Positions 16,307 to 24,413 of a DNA stretch of 64,000 nt are shown piece by piece. The notes beneath the pieces are model-generated. The model saw only the letters and a program-made list of their open reading frames with translations, was not told where the DNA came from and did not search any database. Origin of the DNA: Fontibacterium medardense (lineage in GTDB: Bacteria; Pseudomonadota; Alphaproteobacteria; Pelagibacterales; Pelagibacteraceae); assembly GCA_965235075.1 (NCBI GenBank), contig OZ249404.1, positions 992,001-1,056,000 on the forward strand, given 5' to 3'. Position 1 is the stretch's first letter; the number at the start of each line of letters is the position of its first letter. The translations under genes were made by a program, and so were the position numbers.

Positions 16307-17287
16307 GTTTTGAGTTAAGAAATAATAAAATTGGGTATCTTGATTTAGATCATTCCTTTTAAATTCAGTCTCAATAATATTTAAATTACTAAGGAATTTT
16401 TCAAGGTTATTAGTATTCCAAATTTTTAAGATATTTTTTATTCTATCCTTATCTTTCCAGAAAATCGGAGGCTTGTATTTTTCAATTTTTTCATCGACTG
16501 AGAGATTTTTATCATTTTTTTGTATATCAAGAATTTTAATTATGAAAGATCTAAGAATTATAATTATCTCTATAAAATTTTTTTCATAATTAGACATATT
16601 AGATATAAATTCATTAATATTTTTTTCATTTTTAGATAGCAAAATATCAATAATTTCATCATTCTTTTTTAGATCTGGGTCAGTGCAAATTTCATCAATT
16701 ATTTGATCTGTAATTTTTTCTGAATTTTTATATAAATTTATTTTTTCAATTACTTCTTTAATCTTTGATCTTTTCAAGGAAGCAGAGCTAATAATAGTTT
16801 CACTTTGAGAATCTGATAATTGAATATTATTTATCTGGAGTTGTTGAGTAAGAAATTTTTTTATATCAAATTTAGTTTCTTGATAACAAGGAATGCAAAT
16901 GGCTAATTTATCGTATTCTCCAAATTGTCTTAGTTTAGAATTTTTTAGCAGCACTTCAGAGTTCAGAATAATAATATTATCATTAATATTATTTTTTATT
17001 TTATTAATAATATCTAATATTTTGTCTGAACAGTTTTTAATTATTGAAATATTTTTATTATCATCAAATAATGATCCATTAAGATAATAACTAATAATAT
17101 TTTCTGGACTCTTAATTATGTCTTCTTCAAAATAGGATTTTGGGATTTTTTTTTCTTCTACAAATTTAGATGTAATTTGTTGATTTAAATCATTAATCAA
17201 ATCTTGGTTTTCTCCATACAAAAGAATTACTTTTTCTTTAAAAAAATCTTTTTTTTTTAGACTTATCTCTTGTGATTTTAAGAGCAT
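16265..17287 (-). CDS. holA: DNA polymerase III delta subunit
   Basis: HolA opens the beta sliding clamp within the clamp-loader complex. The 340-aa product is weakly conserved but shows family traits: VILLYGENQDLI at the N-terminus, an AAA+-like core with SLFDDNKNISIIKNC and the IIILNSEVLLKNSKLRQ strand, and a C-terminal helical collar. Position in a leuS-lptE-holA run is a strong aid, because that order is widely conserved. Its end overlaps parB by 42 bases. It has an unusually high density of Asn, Lys and Ile, as expected from the AT-rich genome. Confidence 0.85.
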   Translation of the reverse strand: MLLKSQEISLKKKDFFKEKVILLYGENQDLINDLNQQITSKFVEEKKIPKSYFEEDIIKSPENIISYYLNGSLFDDNKNISIIKNCSDKILDIINKIKNNINDNIIILNSEVLLKNSKLRQFGEYDKLAICIPCYQETKFDIKKFLTQQLQINNIQLSDSQSETIISSASLKRSKIKEVIEKINLYKNSEKITDQIIDEICTDPDLKKNDEIIDILLSKNEKNINEFISNMSNYEKNFIEIIIILRSFIIKILDIQKNDKNLSVDEKIEKYKPPIFWKDKDRIKNILKIWNTNNLEKFLSNLNIIETEFKRNDLNQDTQFYYFLTQNLSKIAFKNTNNFI

Positions 17288-17292
17288 TTAAA

Positions 17293-17757
17293 CTAATTTA
17301 ATGAGACTCTAGATTTAAATAAGATATTTTGAATTATAGAATCTAATAATATTTTTTTTTCATTATTTTTTACTAGAATATTATTTGATAAATTATCTGT
17401 AACAGAAACTCGTTTATCTTTGGATATGGCATCTTGATATATTACAACGCCATTTTTATCTTGAAATTGATAACTTACCGTTAATTTAATAATTTCCTCT
17501 GTAGATATTCCCCTTGAATCAATAAGAGAACTTTCTCCTGTATCATAAATTTGAGCTTTAAATATATAAGCATTCAAATTCTTTTCATCTTTTTTAAAAT
17601 TTAATTTTTGTTCTAAATTAAAAGCTAGATCTCTATCACCGACTATTTCTGATTTAGAAATAATTATCTGTTTAGAGGTTCCGGTATATATAGGTGAAAA
17701 ACCACAACTAGCTAAGGAAACTAATATTACAATAGTTAGAAAAAATTTATTTATCAT
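17293..17757 (-). CDS. lptE: LPS-assembly lipoprotein LptE-like
   Basis: LptE plugs the LptD barrel that inserts lipopolysaccharide in the outer leaflet. The product (154 aa from the ATG at 17757) has a lipoprotein signal peptide with lipobox LASC at about residues 15-18 and the following GFSPIYTG that is typical of LptE. A TTG at 17766 would add three residues. Its start codon lies inside the last codons of leuS, giving an 11-base overlap. The leuS-lptE-holA order supports the call. Sequence similarity is otherwise low, as is usual for LptE. Confidence 0.83.
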   Translation of the reverse strand: MINKFFLTIVILVSLASCGFSPIYTGTSKQIIISKSEIVGDRDLAFNLEQKLNFKKDEKNLNAYIFKAQIYDTGESSLIDSRGISTEEIIKLTVSYQFQDKNGVVIYQDAISKDKRVSVTDNLSNNILVKNNEKKILLDSIIQNILFKSRVSLN

Positions 17758-20278
17758 TGGTGACAATATTAAGCAGTTTATTTTTTATAAAAATCTTTTT
17801 TATTATATTTTTTTCATCCAATATAACTTTAATATTTTTAATTGCTAAGGATTTGCTAAAAATATTTTCCTCACTTTCATTGTTAATAGCGTTGATAATT
17901 GCTCTTTTTTTACCATTTATTTGAACCACAACATCAAAATGATCTTTTTTTATAAGAGTATTTTCAATTTTAGGCCACACTTGCGAACTTAGATTGTTTT
18001 GTTTTGTAATCTTTTCCCAGCATTCATTTGCGATGTAAGGAATGAAGGCAGATATAATAATTAAATATTTTTTATAAGCATTGATAATGTCTTCCTCATT
18101 TAAGGTTTTTTTATCAATTTCTTCACTAAGATTATTTAAAAAAATATAAAGTTTAGCAACAGCAACATTGATATGAAATTTTTCTATACATTCTGTAATA
18201 TCTTTTATTAGGATATTTGTTTTAATTAAAAAATTATTACTATTTTCTTCTTTTTCTTTTTTATAAACTTTTATTTTTTCACAAACACGCCAAATTTTTT
18301 GTATGTATTTAAATGCGCCTTGAATCCCACTATCACTCCACTGAATATCTCTATCGGGGGGACTGTCTGATAATATAAACCATCTTACCGCATCTGCCCC
18401 ATAAATTTTTATAATATCATCTGGATCAACAATATTTTTTTTAGATTTAGACATGGCCTGACTGTCCCCTTTTAAAACTTTTTCCTTATTATCTAAAAAA
18501 TAAGATCCATTTTTTTCAATAACTTTCTTTGGAAAAATCCATTTCCCTTTTTCTGTTTTAAAGGTTGGATGACATACCATTCCTTGAGTAAAAAGATTTT
18601 TAAAGGGTTCGGAAGCTTTTAATTTAAATTCATCCTGTAATGCCAAAGTGAAGAATCTTGAATATAGTAAATGAAGTATAGCATGTTCAACGCCACCAAT
18701 ATATTGGTCTACTGGCATCCAATAGTTTGCTTCATCTGTATCAAAAGGTCTCTCACTTTCTTTAGGTGAGCAGAAGCGAAAAAAATACCAAGAAGAATCT
18801 ACAAATGTATCAAGGGTGTCAGTCTCACGAATAGCTTTCATTCCAGTTTCTGGACATTTCGTATATTTCCATGTGGGATGATTTTCTAACGGATTTCCTG
18901 GTTTGCTAAAATCTATATCTTTAGGCAATTCTACAGGCAGATCTTTTTCTGGAACTAAAATAACCTTTCCATCTTCTCTATACATAACTGGAATTGGACA
19001 TCCCCAATATCTTTGTCTGGATATTCCCCAATCTTTAAGACGATAAATTATTTTAGAATTTCCTATTTTTTTTTCTTCTATTTTTTGAATAATTTTTATT
19101 TTTGCATTTTCAACACTTAAATCATTAAGAAAATCTGAATTAACAATATAGCCATCTTCCGTGTATGCTTGGTCATTAATTATGATAGATTTTGATTTGT
19201 TAGGACTTACTACTGTAATTATTTCTAGATTATATTTTTTAGCAAATTCTAAATCTCTCTGATCATGCGCTGGGCAACCAAAAATAGCTCCGGTTCCATA
19301 GTCCATAAGTATAAAATTAGCCACATAAATTGGGATTTTTTTATTTAAAAAAGGATGTGAAACAAAAAATGGTGTTTTAAAACCTAATTTTTCATTTTTA
19401 GATAAAGTTGATTCTGTACCAATATTTTTTAAAGCAAGAATTTTAAAATCTTCAAAATTTTTTTCATTTTTAAAAGATTCAGTAAAGGGGTGATCTGGAG
19501 CAATGGCAATAAATGAAGCTCCAAATATTGTATCTGGTCGCGTTGTAAAAATTTTAATTTTAGTGTTTTTAAAATCAGAAATGAAATCAATTTCGCAACC
19601 TACAGATTTTCCGATCCAATTTTTTTGCATCAGCCTTACTTTCTCTGGCCAACCTTTTAAATCATCAAGTGATTTTAATAATTGATCTGAATATTTTGTA
19701 ATATTTAAAAACCATTGATTTAATTCTTTTTTTTCAACGACTGCTCCGGATCTCCAACCTTTGCCATCAATTACTTGTTCATTTGCAAGCACTGTATTGT
19801 CTATAGGATCCCAATTGACATAACTTTTTTTTTTATAAGCAATTCCTTTCTTATAAAGAAGAGAAAATAAAATTTGTTGATGTTTATAATATGAGGGGTC
19901 ACAAGTAGAAATTTCTTTATCCCAATCAATAGATAATCCTAAACTTTTTAACTGCATTTTCATTGTGGAAATATTTTTACATGTCCAGTCTTTTGGATGC
20001 AGATTATTTTGTATTGCAGCATTCTCAGCTGGAAGACCAAAGGCGTCCCAACCCATCGGATGCAAAACATTGTAACCATTTAATCTTTTAAAATTAGCTA
20101 TAATGTCACCCAATGTATAATTTCTGACATGTCCCATATGAATATTTCCAGATGGATAAGGAAACATTTCAAGGCAATAAAATTTTTTATCTAAATTTTT
20201 TTTAGTTTTAAATATTTGATTTTTTTCAAAAAATGATTGCCACTTACTTTCAATCACTAAAGGATTATAATTTTCCAT
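17747..20278 (-). CDS. leuS: Leucyl-tRNA synthetase
   Basis: This class I synthetase charges tRNA-Leu. The 843-aa protein carries the HIGH-type motif HMGH at 47-50 (in PYPSGNIHMGH), an editing (CP1) domain in the middle (TTRPDTIFGASFIAIAPDHP), LDTFVDSSWYFFRF, the KMSKS-type motif AMSKSKKN near residue 613, and a C-terminal anticodon-binding domain. The length is typical of bacterial LeuRS. It begins a minus-strand run leuS-lptE-holA, 10 bases after the DUF3576 lipoprotein gene. Confidence 0.97.
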   Translation of the reverse strand: MENYNPLVIESKWQSFFEKNQIFKTKKNLDKKFYCLEMFPYPSGNIHMGHVRNYTLGDIIANFKRLNGYNVLHPMGWDAFGLPAENAAIQNNLHPKDWTCKNISTMKMQLKSLGLSIDWDKEISTCDPSYYKHQQILFSLLYKKGIAYKKKSYVNWDPIDNTVLANEQVIDGKGWRSGAVVEKKELNQWFLNITKYSDQLLKSLDDLKGWPEKVRLMQKNWIGKSVGCEIDFISDFKNTKIKIFTTRPDTIFGASFIAIAPDHPFTESFKNEKNFEDFKILALKNIGTESTLSKNEKLGFKTPFFVSHPFLNKKIPIYVANFILMDYGTGAIFGCPAHDQRDLEFAKKYNLEIITVVSPNKSKSIIINDQAYTEDGYIVNSDFLNDLSVENAKIKIIQKIEEKKIGNSKIIYRLKDWGISRQRYWGCPIPVMYREDGKVILVPEKDLPVELPKDIDFSKPGNPLENHPTWKYTKCPETGMKAIRETDTLDTFVDSSWYFFRFCSPKESERPFDTDEANYWMPVDQYIGGVEHAILHLLYSRFFTLALQDEFKLKASEPFKNLFTQGMVCHPTFKTEKGKWIFPKKVIEKNGSYFLDNKEKVLKGDSQAMSKSKKNIVDPDDIIKIYGADAVRWFILSDSPPDRDIQWSDSGIQGAFKYIQKIWRVCEKIKVYKKEKEENSNNFLIKTNILIKDITECIEKFHINVAVAKLYIFLNNLSEEIDKKTLNEEDIINAYKKYLIIISAFIPYIANECWEKITKQNNLSSQVWPKIENTLIKKDHFDVVVQINGKKRAIINAINNESEENIFSKSLAIKNIKVILDEKNIIKKIFIKNKLLNIVTNDK

Positions 20279-20288
20279 CCTTTAAAAA

Positions 20289-20825
20289 CTATTTTTTTTC
20301 TTTTTTAGCTTCTTCAATTTTTAAAGTACGAGCCGAAGCAATGATGCTATCTTTAATAGTATTTGCAAAGTTTTGATCTAGAGTAGAATTTGAACAACGC
20401 TCTGCAGTTTCACAAATTTTTTTATGAGCTGTTATTTTAATAGAATCTGATCTTAGCTCATTGTTTAAAAACTGAACCGAAATTTTTATCTGCTCTTTTG
20501 GGTTACTAGTTTGTGAGTACCAATCGTATATTATAATACCACCCGAGTAGTCGGCATTCATTAAAGGAAGAAAATCTAGAGATTTAAGAGTTGCTCTCCA
20601 CAAAACGTTTGAAGTTGAAAATTCGAAAGTATTAGCTGATTTATTCTGACCAATTACCCCAAAGATTCCACCACCTTGTGCAGCATACTCCTTTGCCCTA
20701 TTTACAGGATTAGGATCAATTATTTTTTGATCTTCAGTATCAGGTTTTGATTTACTGCAACTGTTTAGAAATATTATAAATACCAAAACTAAGGTTTTTT
20801 TTGAAAAGTTAAAATGATTAAGCAT
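20289..20825 (-). CDS. DUF3576 family lipoprotein
   Basis: The 178-aa product has an N-terminal signal with a lipobox ending at Cys in FLNSC and a glycine-rich segment AAQGGGIFGVIG. The body contains TSNVLWRATLKSLDFLPLMNADYSGGIIIYDWY, which I recognise as the uncharacterised alphaproteobacterial DUF3576 family. Function is unknown; it is probably anchored to the outer or inner membrane on the periplasmic side. It lies immediately upstream of leuS, a position seen in other alphaproteobacteria, and divergent from the porin across 140 bp. Confidence 0.8.
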   Translation of the reverse strand: MLNHFNFSKKTLVLVFIIFLNSCSKSKPDTEDQKIIDPNPVNRAKEYAAQGGGIFGVIGQNKSANTFEFSTSNVLWRATLKSLDFLPLMNADYSGGIIIYDWYSQTSNPKEQIKISVQFLNNELRSDSIKITAHKKICETAERCSNSTLDQNFANTIKDSIIASARTLKIEEAKKEKK

Positions 20826-20853
20826 TTTCTAGCAATTTTTAAGGTATATTTAC

Positions 20854-20871
20854 TGTTGTATAAATACAACA
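20854..20871. promoter_or_regulatory. 18-bp palindrome between the DUF3576 gene and the porin (possible operator)
   Basis: TGTTGTATAAATACAACA consists of two perfect 8-base arms around a 2-base centre, in the 140-bp divergent intergenic region. There is no T-run directly after it on either strand, so it does not look like an intrinsic terminator. A TATAAT hexamer lies at 20897-20902 on the plus strand, downstream of it and ahead of the porin ATG. Operator function is inference from symmetry and position. Confidence 0.45.
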
Positions 20872-20965
20872 AAACCGAAAAAAATTAAAATATCAATATA
20901 ATATAAATTCTTTTCGACGCTAATAATATTATTATACGATCAATTAAACAATAAAAAGGTAAAAA

Positions 20966-22033
20966 ATGAAAAATAAACTACTTTTATCAACTGCTTTAAT
21001 TAGCGGATTGATATCTGGATCTGCAGCAATAGCTCAGACAACAGTTACAGGTAATTTGGCACTGACGTACAAATCGCAATCTTATGACGGTGCTAACAGC
21101 GGCTTATCTACTCGAGGTTTTGGTAGAGAGTCACAAGTTAACGTTGCAAACAAAGGAAAACTAAACAATGGCATGAATTATGCCGCTGGTTTTTCTCTTG
21201 AATTTGACGGTAACGCTACAACAAACGCAACTCAAGGTGCACAAACAATAACTGGCACAGAGGCGAATTCAATATCTAACGAAAATGTTTATATTGATTT
21301 TATTTCAGGAAATACAACAGTTACAGTTGGGGTTGATCATATTCAAAACATTACACAATCTCAAGTTCCTCAAATAACAGACATAATGGATAACGTTATT
21401 GCTGGCTTTGGCGGAACAGGTGCAAACACTATTGGTGCTCGAACAAAAGAAGCAATGGGATTTGGTATTGTGCAAGCAATTCCAGAAGCTGGAGTAACTG
21501 CTTCTATACTTTATGCGCCAAGAACTTTTGATTTTGGTGGTTCTGATCAATCAGTAGGATCAAACACTAACGGATCAAATTCATCATATGAAGTTGGTTT
21601 AGTTGGAGCAAATACATTTGGTGTCAAAGGACTTGGCTTAAGATACTTTGAAAATAAAATGGATGCACCAACTACTGCTACAACGGACATTAAAGGCAAG
21701 CATTATGGAGCTAGTTATGCAACTGGACCAGTAGCAATTGGTTATGAAAGACATAAACAAAACAGAACTGCTGCTACAACTGCAACAAACTTAGATCAAA
21801 AGTCTGATACATTTGGAGCAACTTTTGCAGTGACTCCTACTGTTACTTTAGGTTTAACGCATGTTAAAACTGACGTTTCAACAGCAATTGATGAAAAAGT
21901 TACTTCACTATCAGTTGGCTACAATTTAGGACCTGTTGCATTAGTTGCAGTAGCTTCTAAAGGTGAAGACACAGCTAATACAGCTAACAAAGATGTTAAC
22001 GATTTAACTTTAAGACTTACAACAGCGTTTTAA
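20966..22033 (+). CDS. Outer-membrane porin
   Basis: The 355-aa product has a signal peptide (MKNKLLLSTALISGLISGSA, cleavage probably after AIA near residue 23). The mature chain alternates polar and hydrophobic residues with many Gly, Thr and Asn, and it ends in LRLTTAF, whose C-terminal Phe is the usual signal for the BAM insertion machinery. It resembles Gram-negative general porins of alphaproteobacteria. Composition differs from neighbours (more Ala, Gly, Thr, and more G/C at some codon positions), as expected for a highly expressed gene. An 18-bp palindrome lies upstream and a strong hairpin terminator follows. Confidence 0.88.
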   Translation: MKNKLLLSTALISGLISGSAAIAQTTVTGNLALTYKSQSYDGANSGLSTRGFGRESQVNVANKGKLNNGMNYAAGFSLEFDGNATTNATQGAQTITGTEANSISNENVYIDFISGNTTVTVGVDHIQNITQSQVPQITDIMDNVIAGFGGTGANTIGARTKEAMGFGIVQAIPEAGVTASILYAPRTFDFGGSDQSVGSNTNGSNSSYEVGLVGANTFGVKGLGLRYFENKMDAPTTATTDIKGKHYGASYATGPVAIGYERHKQNRTAATTATNLDQKSDTFGATFAVTPTVTLGLTHVKTDVSTAIDEKVTSLSVGYNLGPVALVAVASKGEDTANTANKDVNDLTLRLTTAF

Positions 22034-22055
22034 GGTTTAAGAGATTAATTTAATC

Positions 22056-22096
22056 GAAAAAAGCCCATTTTTAGAAATAAAAGTGGGCTTTTTTTT
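22056..22096. terminator. Bidirectional Rho-independent terminator
   Basis: Arms at 22056-22071 and 22079-22094 can form a 16-base-pair stem with one G-U pair, centred on GCCCA/TGGGC, around a 7-base loop. An A-run precedes it and a T-run follows, so it can end transcription in both directions: the porin (stop 22033) and the convergent ThiE-like gene, whose stop codon is at 22095-22097. It is the only clear hairpin terminator at any convergent junction in this window. Confidence 0.9.
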
Positions 22097-22625
22097 ATTC
22101 GAATAAAGATACTCCTCCAATACCGTCTAGTTTTAATAAATTTAAAATTTTAATATTACAAGGTTTTACACCGCCAAGGCCATAAATTTCAGTTTTACAA
22201 ATTTTACTGATATTAATAAATTTTAGTGGGCCTAGAATTTTACTTGTTGAGTATTTTTTATTATAAAATAATGGTGATATAAAAATACCTTTGCACCCTT
22301 GACTCATTTTAACATAGCAATCTTTGTGGTGATGGGCAGTTCCGACAATATCCATATTAGAGTTAATGTTATGGATTTTTCCCTTAAAACTTGAGGGAAT
22401 GTGAATTCCATCTGCCTTTAAAAATTTTGATAAATTAATATTATTAGATAGGTAAAATTTAATATTATGTTTTTTACAAAATTTCCTTTCTATTTTTATT
22501 TGTTCAATATTATTTTTACCATCCCAGATACAAATATATGATATATTTTTAAATCTTAATAAATTTTTTTTATTGTTAATCACTTTACCAAAATAAAAAA
22601 ATTTTAACTTTTTATTAAAGAACAT
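22095..22625 (-). CDS. ThiE/TenI-like protein (thiamine-phosphate synthase superfamily)
   Basis: The 176-aa product is a shortened TIM-barrel protein. Segments resembling the thiamine-phosphate synthase fold are visible: ADGIHIPSSFK, VGTAHHHKD (where ThiE has G-x-S-x-H), IFISPLFYNKKYSTSKILG and YGLGGVKPCNI. Key ThiE residues for pyrophosphate and HMP binding are altered, so catalysis is not assured. TenI-like roles are possible. It shares a CATG start-codon overlap with divergent yggS. SAR11 strains are known to need an external thiamine precursor, which makes this gene's function worth noting. Confidence 0.7.
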   Translation of the reverse strand: MFFNKKLKFFYFGKVINNKKNLLRFKNISYICIWDGKNNIEQIKIERKFCKKHNIKFYLSNNINLSKFLKADGIHIPSSFKGKIHNINSNMDIVGTAHHHKDCYVKMSQGCKGIFISPLFYNKKYSTSKILGPLKFINISKICKTEIYGLGGVKPCNIKILNLLKLDGIGGVSLFE

Positions 22626-23265
22626 GAATATTTTAGATAATTATTACAATATAAAAAACACTATTAATAGTTTATCGAAAAATACAAATCTTATTGTTGT
22701 TACTAAAAACTTTAACATGGATAAGATAGATCCTATAATTAAAGCTGGTCATCTTAATTTTGGAGAAAATAAAGTTCAAGAGGCCACCTATAAGTGGTCG
22801 GATATTTTAAAAAATAATAAAGATATTAACCTTCATTTACTTGGAAATTTGCAATCTAATAAAGTTTCTGAGGCAGTTAATATCTTTAATTACATTCATT
22901 CTCTGGGCTCAGAAAAATTGGCTAACAAATTAATGCAGGAAGAAAATATTAAAAAAAAAAAATTAAAGTATTTTATACAAATTAATTTAGGTGATGAGGC
23001 GCAAAAATCAGGCATTAGTGTCGATGACAGTGCTGATTTTATTAATTTTTGTAAAAATCAACTTAAACTAAATATTTTGGGATTAATGTGTATTCCACCA
23101 GTAGACAAAGATCCTAATCTCTACTTTTCTAATTTGAAAAAACTAGCTTCAGCCTCAAATCTTTCTCACTTGAGTATGGGCATGACACATGATTATGTTG
23201 ACGCGATTCGTCATGGCTCGACCTACATTCGAATTGGAACCGGAATTTTTGGTCAAAGGCTCTAA
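22624..23265 (+). CDS. YggS-family PLP homeostasis protein
   Basis: This is a single-domain alanine-racemase-like barrel that binds pyridoxal phosphate without a known reaction; in other bacteria it regulates B6 and amino-acid pools. The 213-aa product shows LIVVTKNF with the PLP-binding Lys, FGENKVQEA, LHLLGNLQSNKV, and the phosphate-binding end SMGMTHDYVDAIRHGSTYIRIGTGIFG. The ATG at 22624 interlocks with the divergent ThiE-like start. The stop shares CTAA with the convergent YkuD-type gene. Confidence 0.93.
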   Translation: MNILDNYYNIKNTINSLSKNTNLIVVTKNFNMDKIDPIIKAGHLNFGENKVQEATYKWSDILKNNKDINLHLLGNLQSNKVSEAVNIFNYIHSLGSEKLANKLMQEENIKKKKLKYFIQINLGDEAQKSGISVDDSADFINFCKNQLKLNILGLMCIPPVDKDPNLYFSNLKKLASASNLSHLSMGMTHDYVDAIRHGSTYIRIGTGIFGQRL

Positions 23266-23759
23266 TTTTTAATAATCTTAATTTTTGTATCTTTTTTTAA
23301 TATTCTTAATAATTTTATTAAATTATTTTTTGTCAAACCAATACAACCAGATGTAGCCTTATACTTTTTTCTTGATATGTGAATAAATATTGCGCTGCCC
23401 TTTTTTTTGATAGTAGGATTATTATTAAAATTTAGAACACAAATTAAATCATAAAGGTTGTCTTTTCTAAAAAGTTTTTCATGACTAAACTTTGATGGCA
23501 ATTTAATTTGCCTATTGTAATAACGACTCTTATAGTCGTTACACCACCCCATAGTTTTATTTATTTTTATAAGATTGAAATTTGATTTAATATTTTTTAT
23601 TCTATCGTTGCGATAATAAACTTTTATTATTTTAAAAATTCCATTAGGAGTTATGTTGTCGCCCTCCCTTATTTTATCACCAATACCAGCCTTTCCTAGT
23701 GAGCAACGAAATTTAAGTTTTTTATATGTTAGATAGCCATAATTATTTATAATGATCAT
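23262..23759 (-). CDS. L,D-transpeptidase (YkuD) domain protein without signal peptide
   Basis: The 165-aa product contains the YkuD catalytic signature: FIHIS with His, then SGCIGL with Ser, Gly and the nucleophilic Cys (about residues 126-143). Upstream, KAGIGDKIREGDNITPNGIFKI matches the strand typical of this fold, with GDNITPNG in place of the usual D-x-x-T-P-x-G. YkuD enzymes form 3-3 crosslinks in peptidoglycan or attach proteins to it. No signal peptide or membrane segment is seen, so export is unexplained; an upstream start would run into the wHTH gene's spacer. Neighbours yggS and the regulator are each within 21 bp. Confidence 0.82.
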   Translation of the reverse strand: MIIINNYGYLTYKKLKFRCSLGKAGIGDKIREGDNITPNGIFKIIKVYYRNDRIKNIKSNFNLIKINKTMGWCNDYKSRYYNRQIKLPSKFSHEKLFRKDNLYDLICVLNFNNNPTIKKKGSAIFIHISRKKYKATSGCIGLTKNNLIKLLRILKKDTKIKIIKN

Positions 23760-23780
23760 AGTAATATATTATATTTATTT

Positions 23781-24413
23781 ATGGGTAATATTAACCTTGT
23801 TATTTTCGGTTCTGATACATTCTCGGATATTATTAATGAACTCGAGATTAACTATATTATAAATAAAGATTTAAATTTAAATAAAAACAAAGAAGGGACC
23901 CAAATTAGAATATTATTTTCTGATGGTATGAAATACAACGAAGTAAAAGAGAATTTAATTGAAAATTTTCCTCTTATTTTACTTTGTAAAAGTAAAGATT
24001 ATATAAAAAGAAATAATATAACTTTATCAAGCTTTCACGTTCCTTTAACTTTACCCATAGATATTCTATCTTTTGTAGAAATAATAAAAATTCTTTATAC
24101 TAAATTCATTTTTTTTAAAAAATCTAAAATTATAATCAATGATTATGAAATTGATTCTAATCAAAGAACCATTTCAAAAAAAAAAATAAAAGTTAAATTA
24201 ACAGAGAAAGAATTAGAGCTAATACTAGCGCTCAAAAATAATAACGGTCTAAACAAATCTTTTTTACTTAAAAGTATTTGGAAGCATAGTCTTGATTTGG
24301 ATACACATGCTTTTGAAACTCATATTCATCGTCTTAGAAAAAAAATTTATAAATATTTTAGAGACGATAGTTTTATTATTGAAAAAAAATCTTTATATTA
24401 CTTGGCTATTTAA
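23781..24413 (+). CDS. Orphan OmpR/PhoB-type winged-helix regulator with degenerate receiver
   Basis: The C-terminal half (about 120-210) is a winged helix of the OmpR/PhoB type, with VKLTEKELELILAL, SIWKHSLDLDTHAFETHIHRLRKKI and a final wing YYLAI. The N-terminal 110 residues look like a receiver-like fold but lack the phospho-acceptor Asp and the conserved Lys-Pro pair (VPLTLPID stands there), so phosphorylation is unlikely. No histidine kinase is nearby. It would regulate by a phosphorylation-independent route, which is inference. It is 21 bp divergent from the YkuD gene and shares TTAA with the convergent kinase. Confidence 0.8.
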   Translation: MGNINLVIFGSDTFSDIINELEINYIINKDLNLNKNKEGTQIRILFSDGMKYNEVKENLIENFPLILLCKSKDYIKRNNITLSSFHVPLTLPIDILSFVEIIKILYTKFIFFKKSKIIINDYEIDSNQRTISKKKIKVKLTEKELELILALKNNNGLNKSFLLKSIWKHSLDLDTHAFETHIHRLRKKIYKYFRDDSFIIEKKSLYYLAI

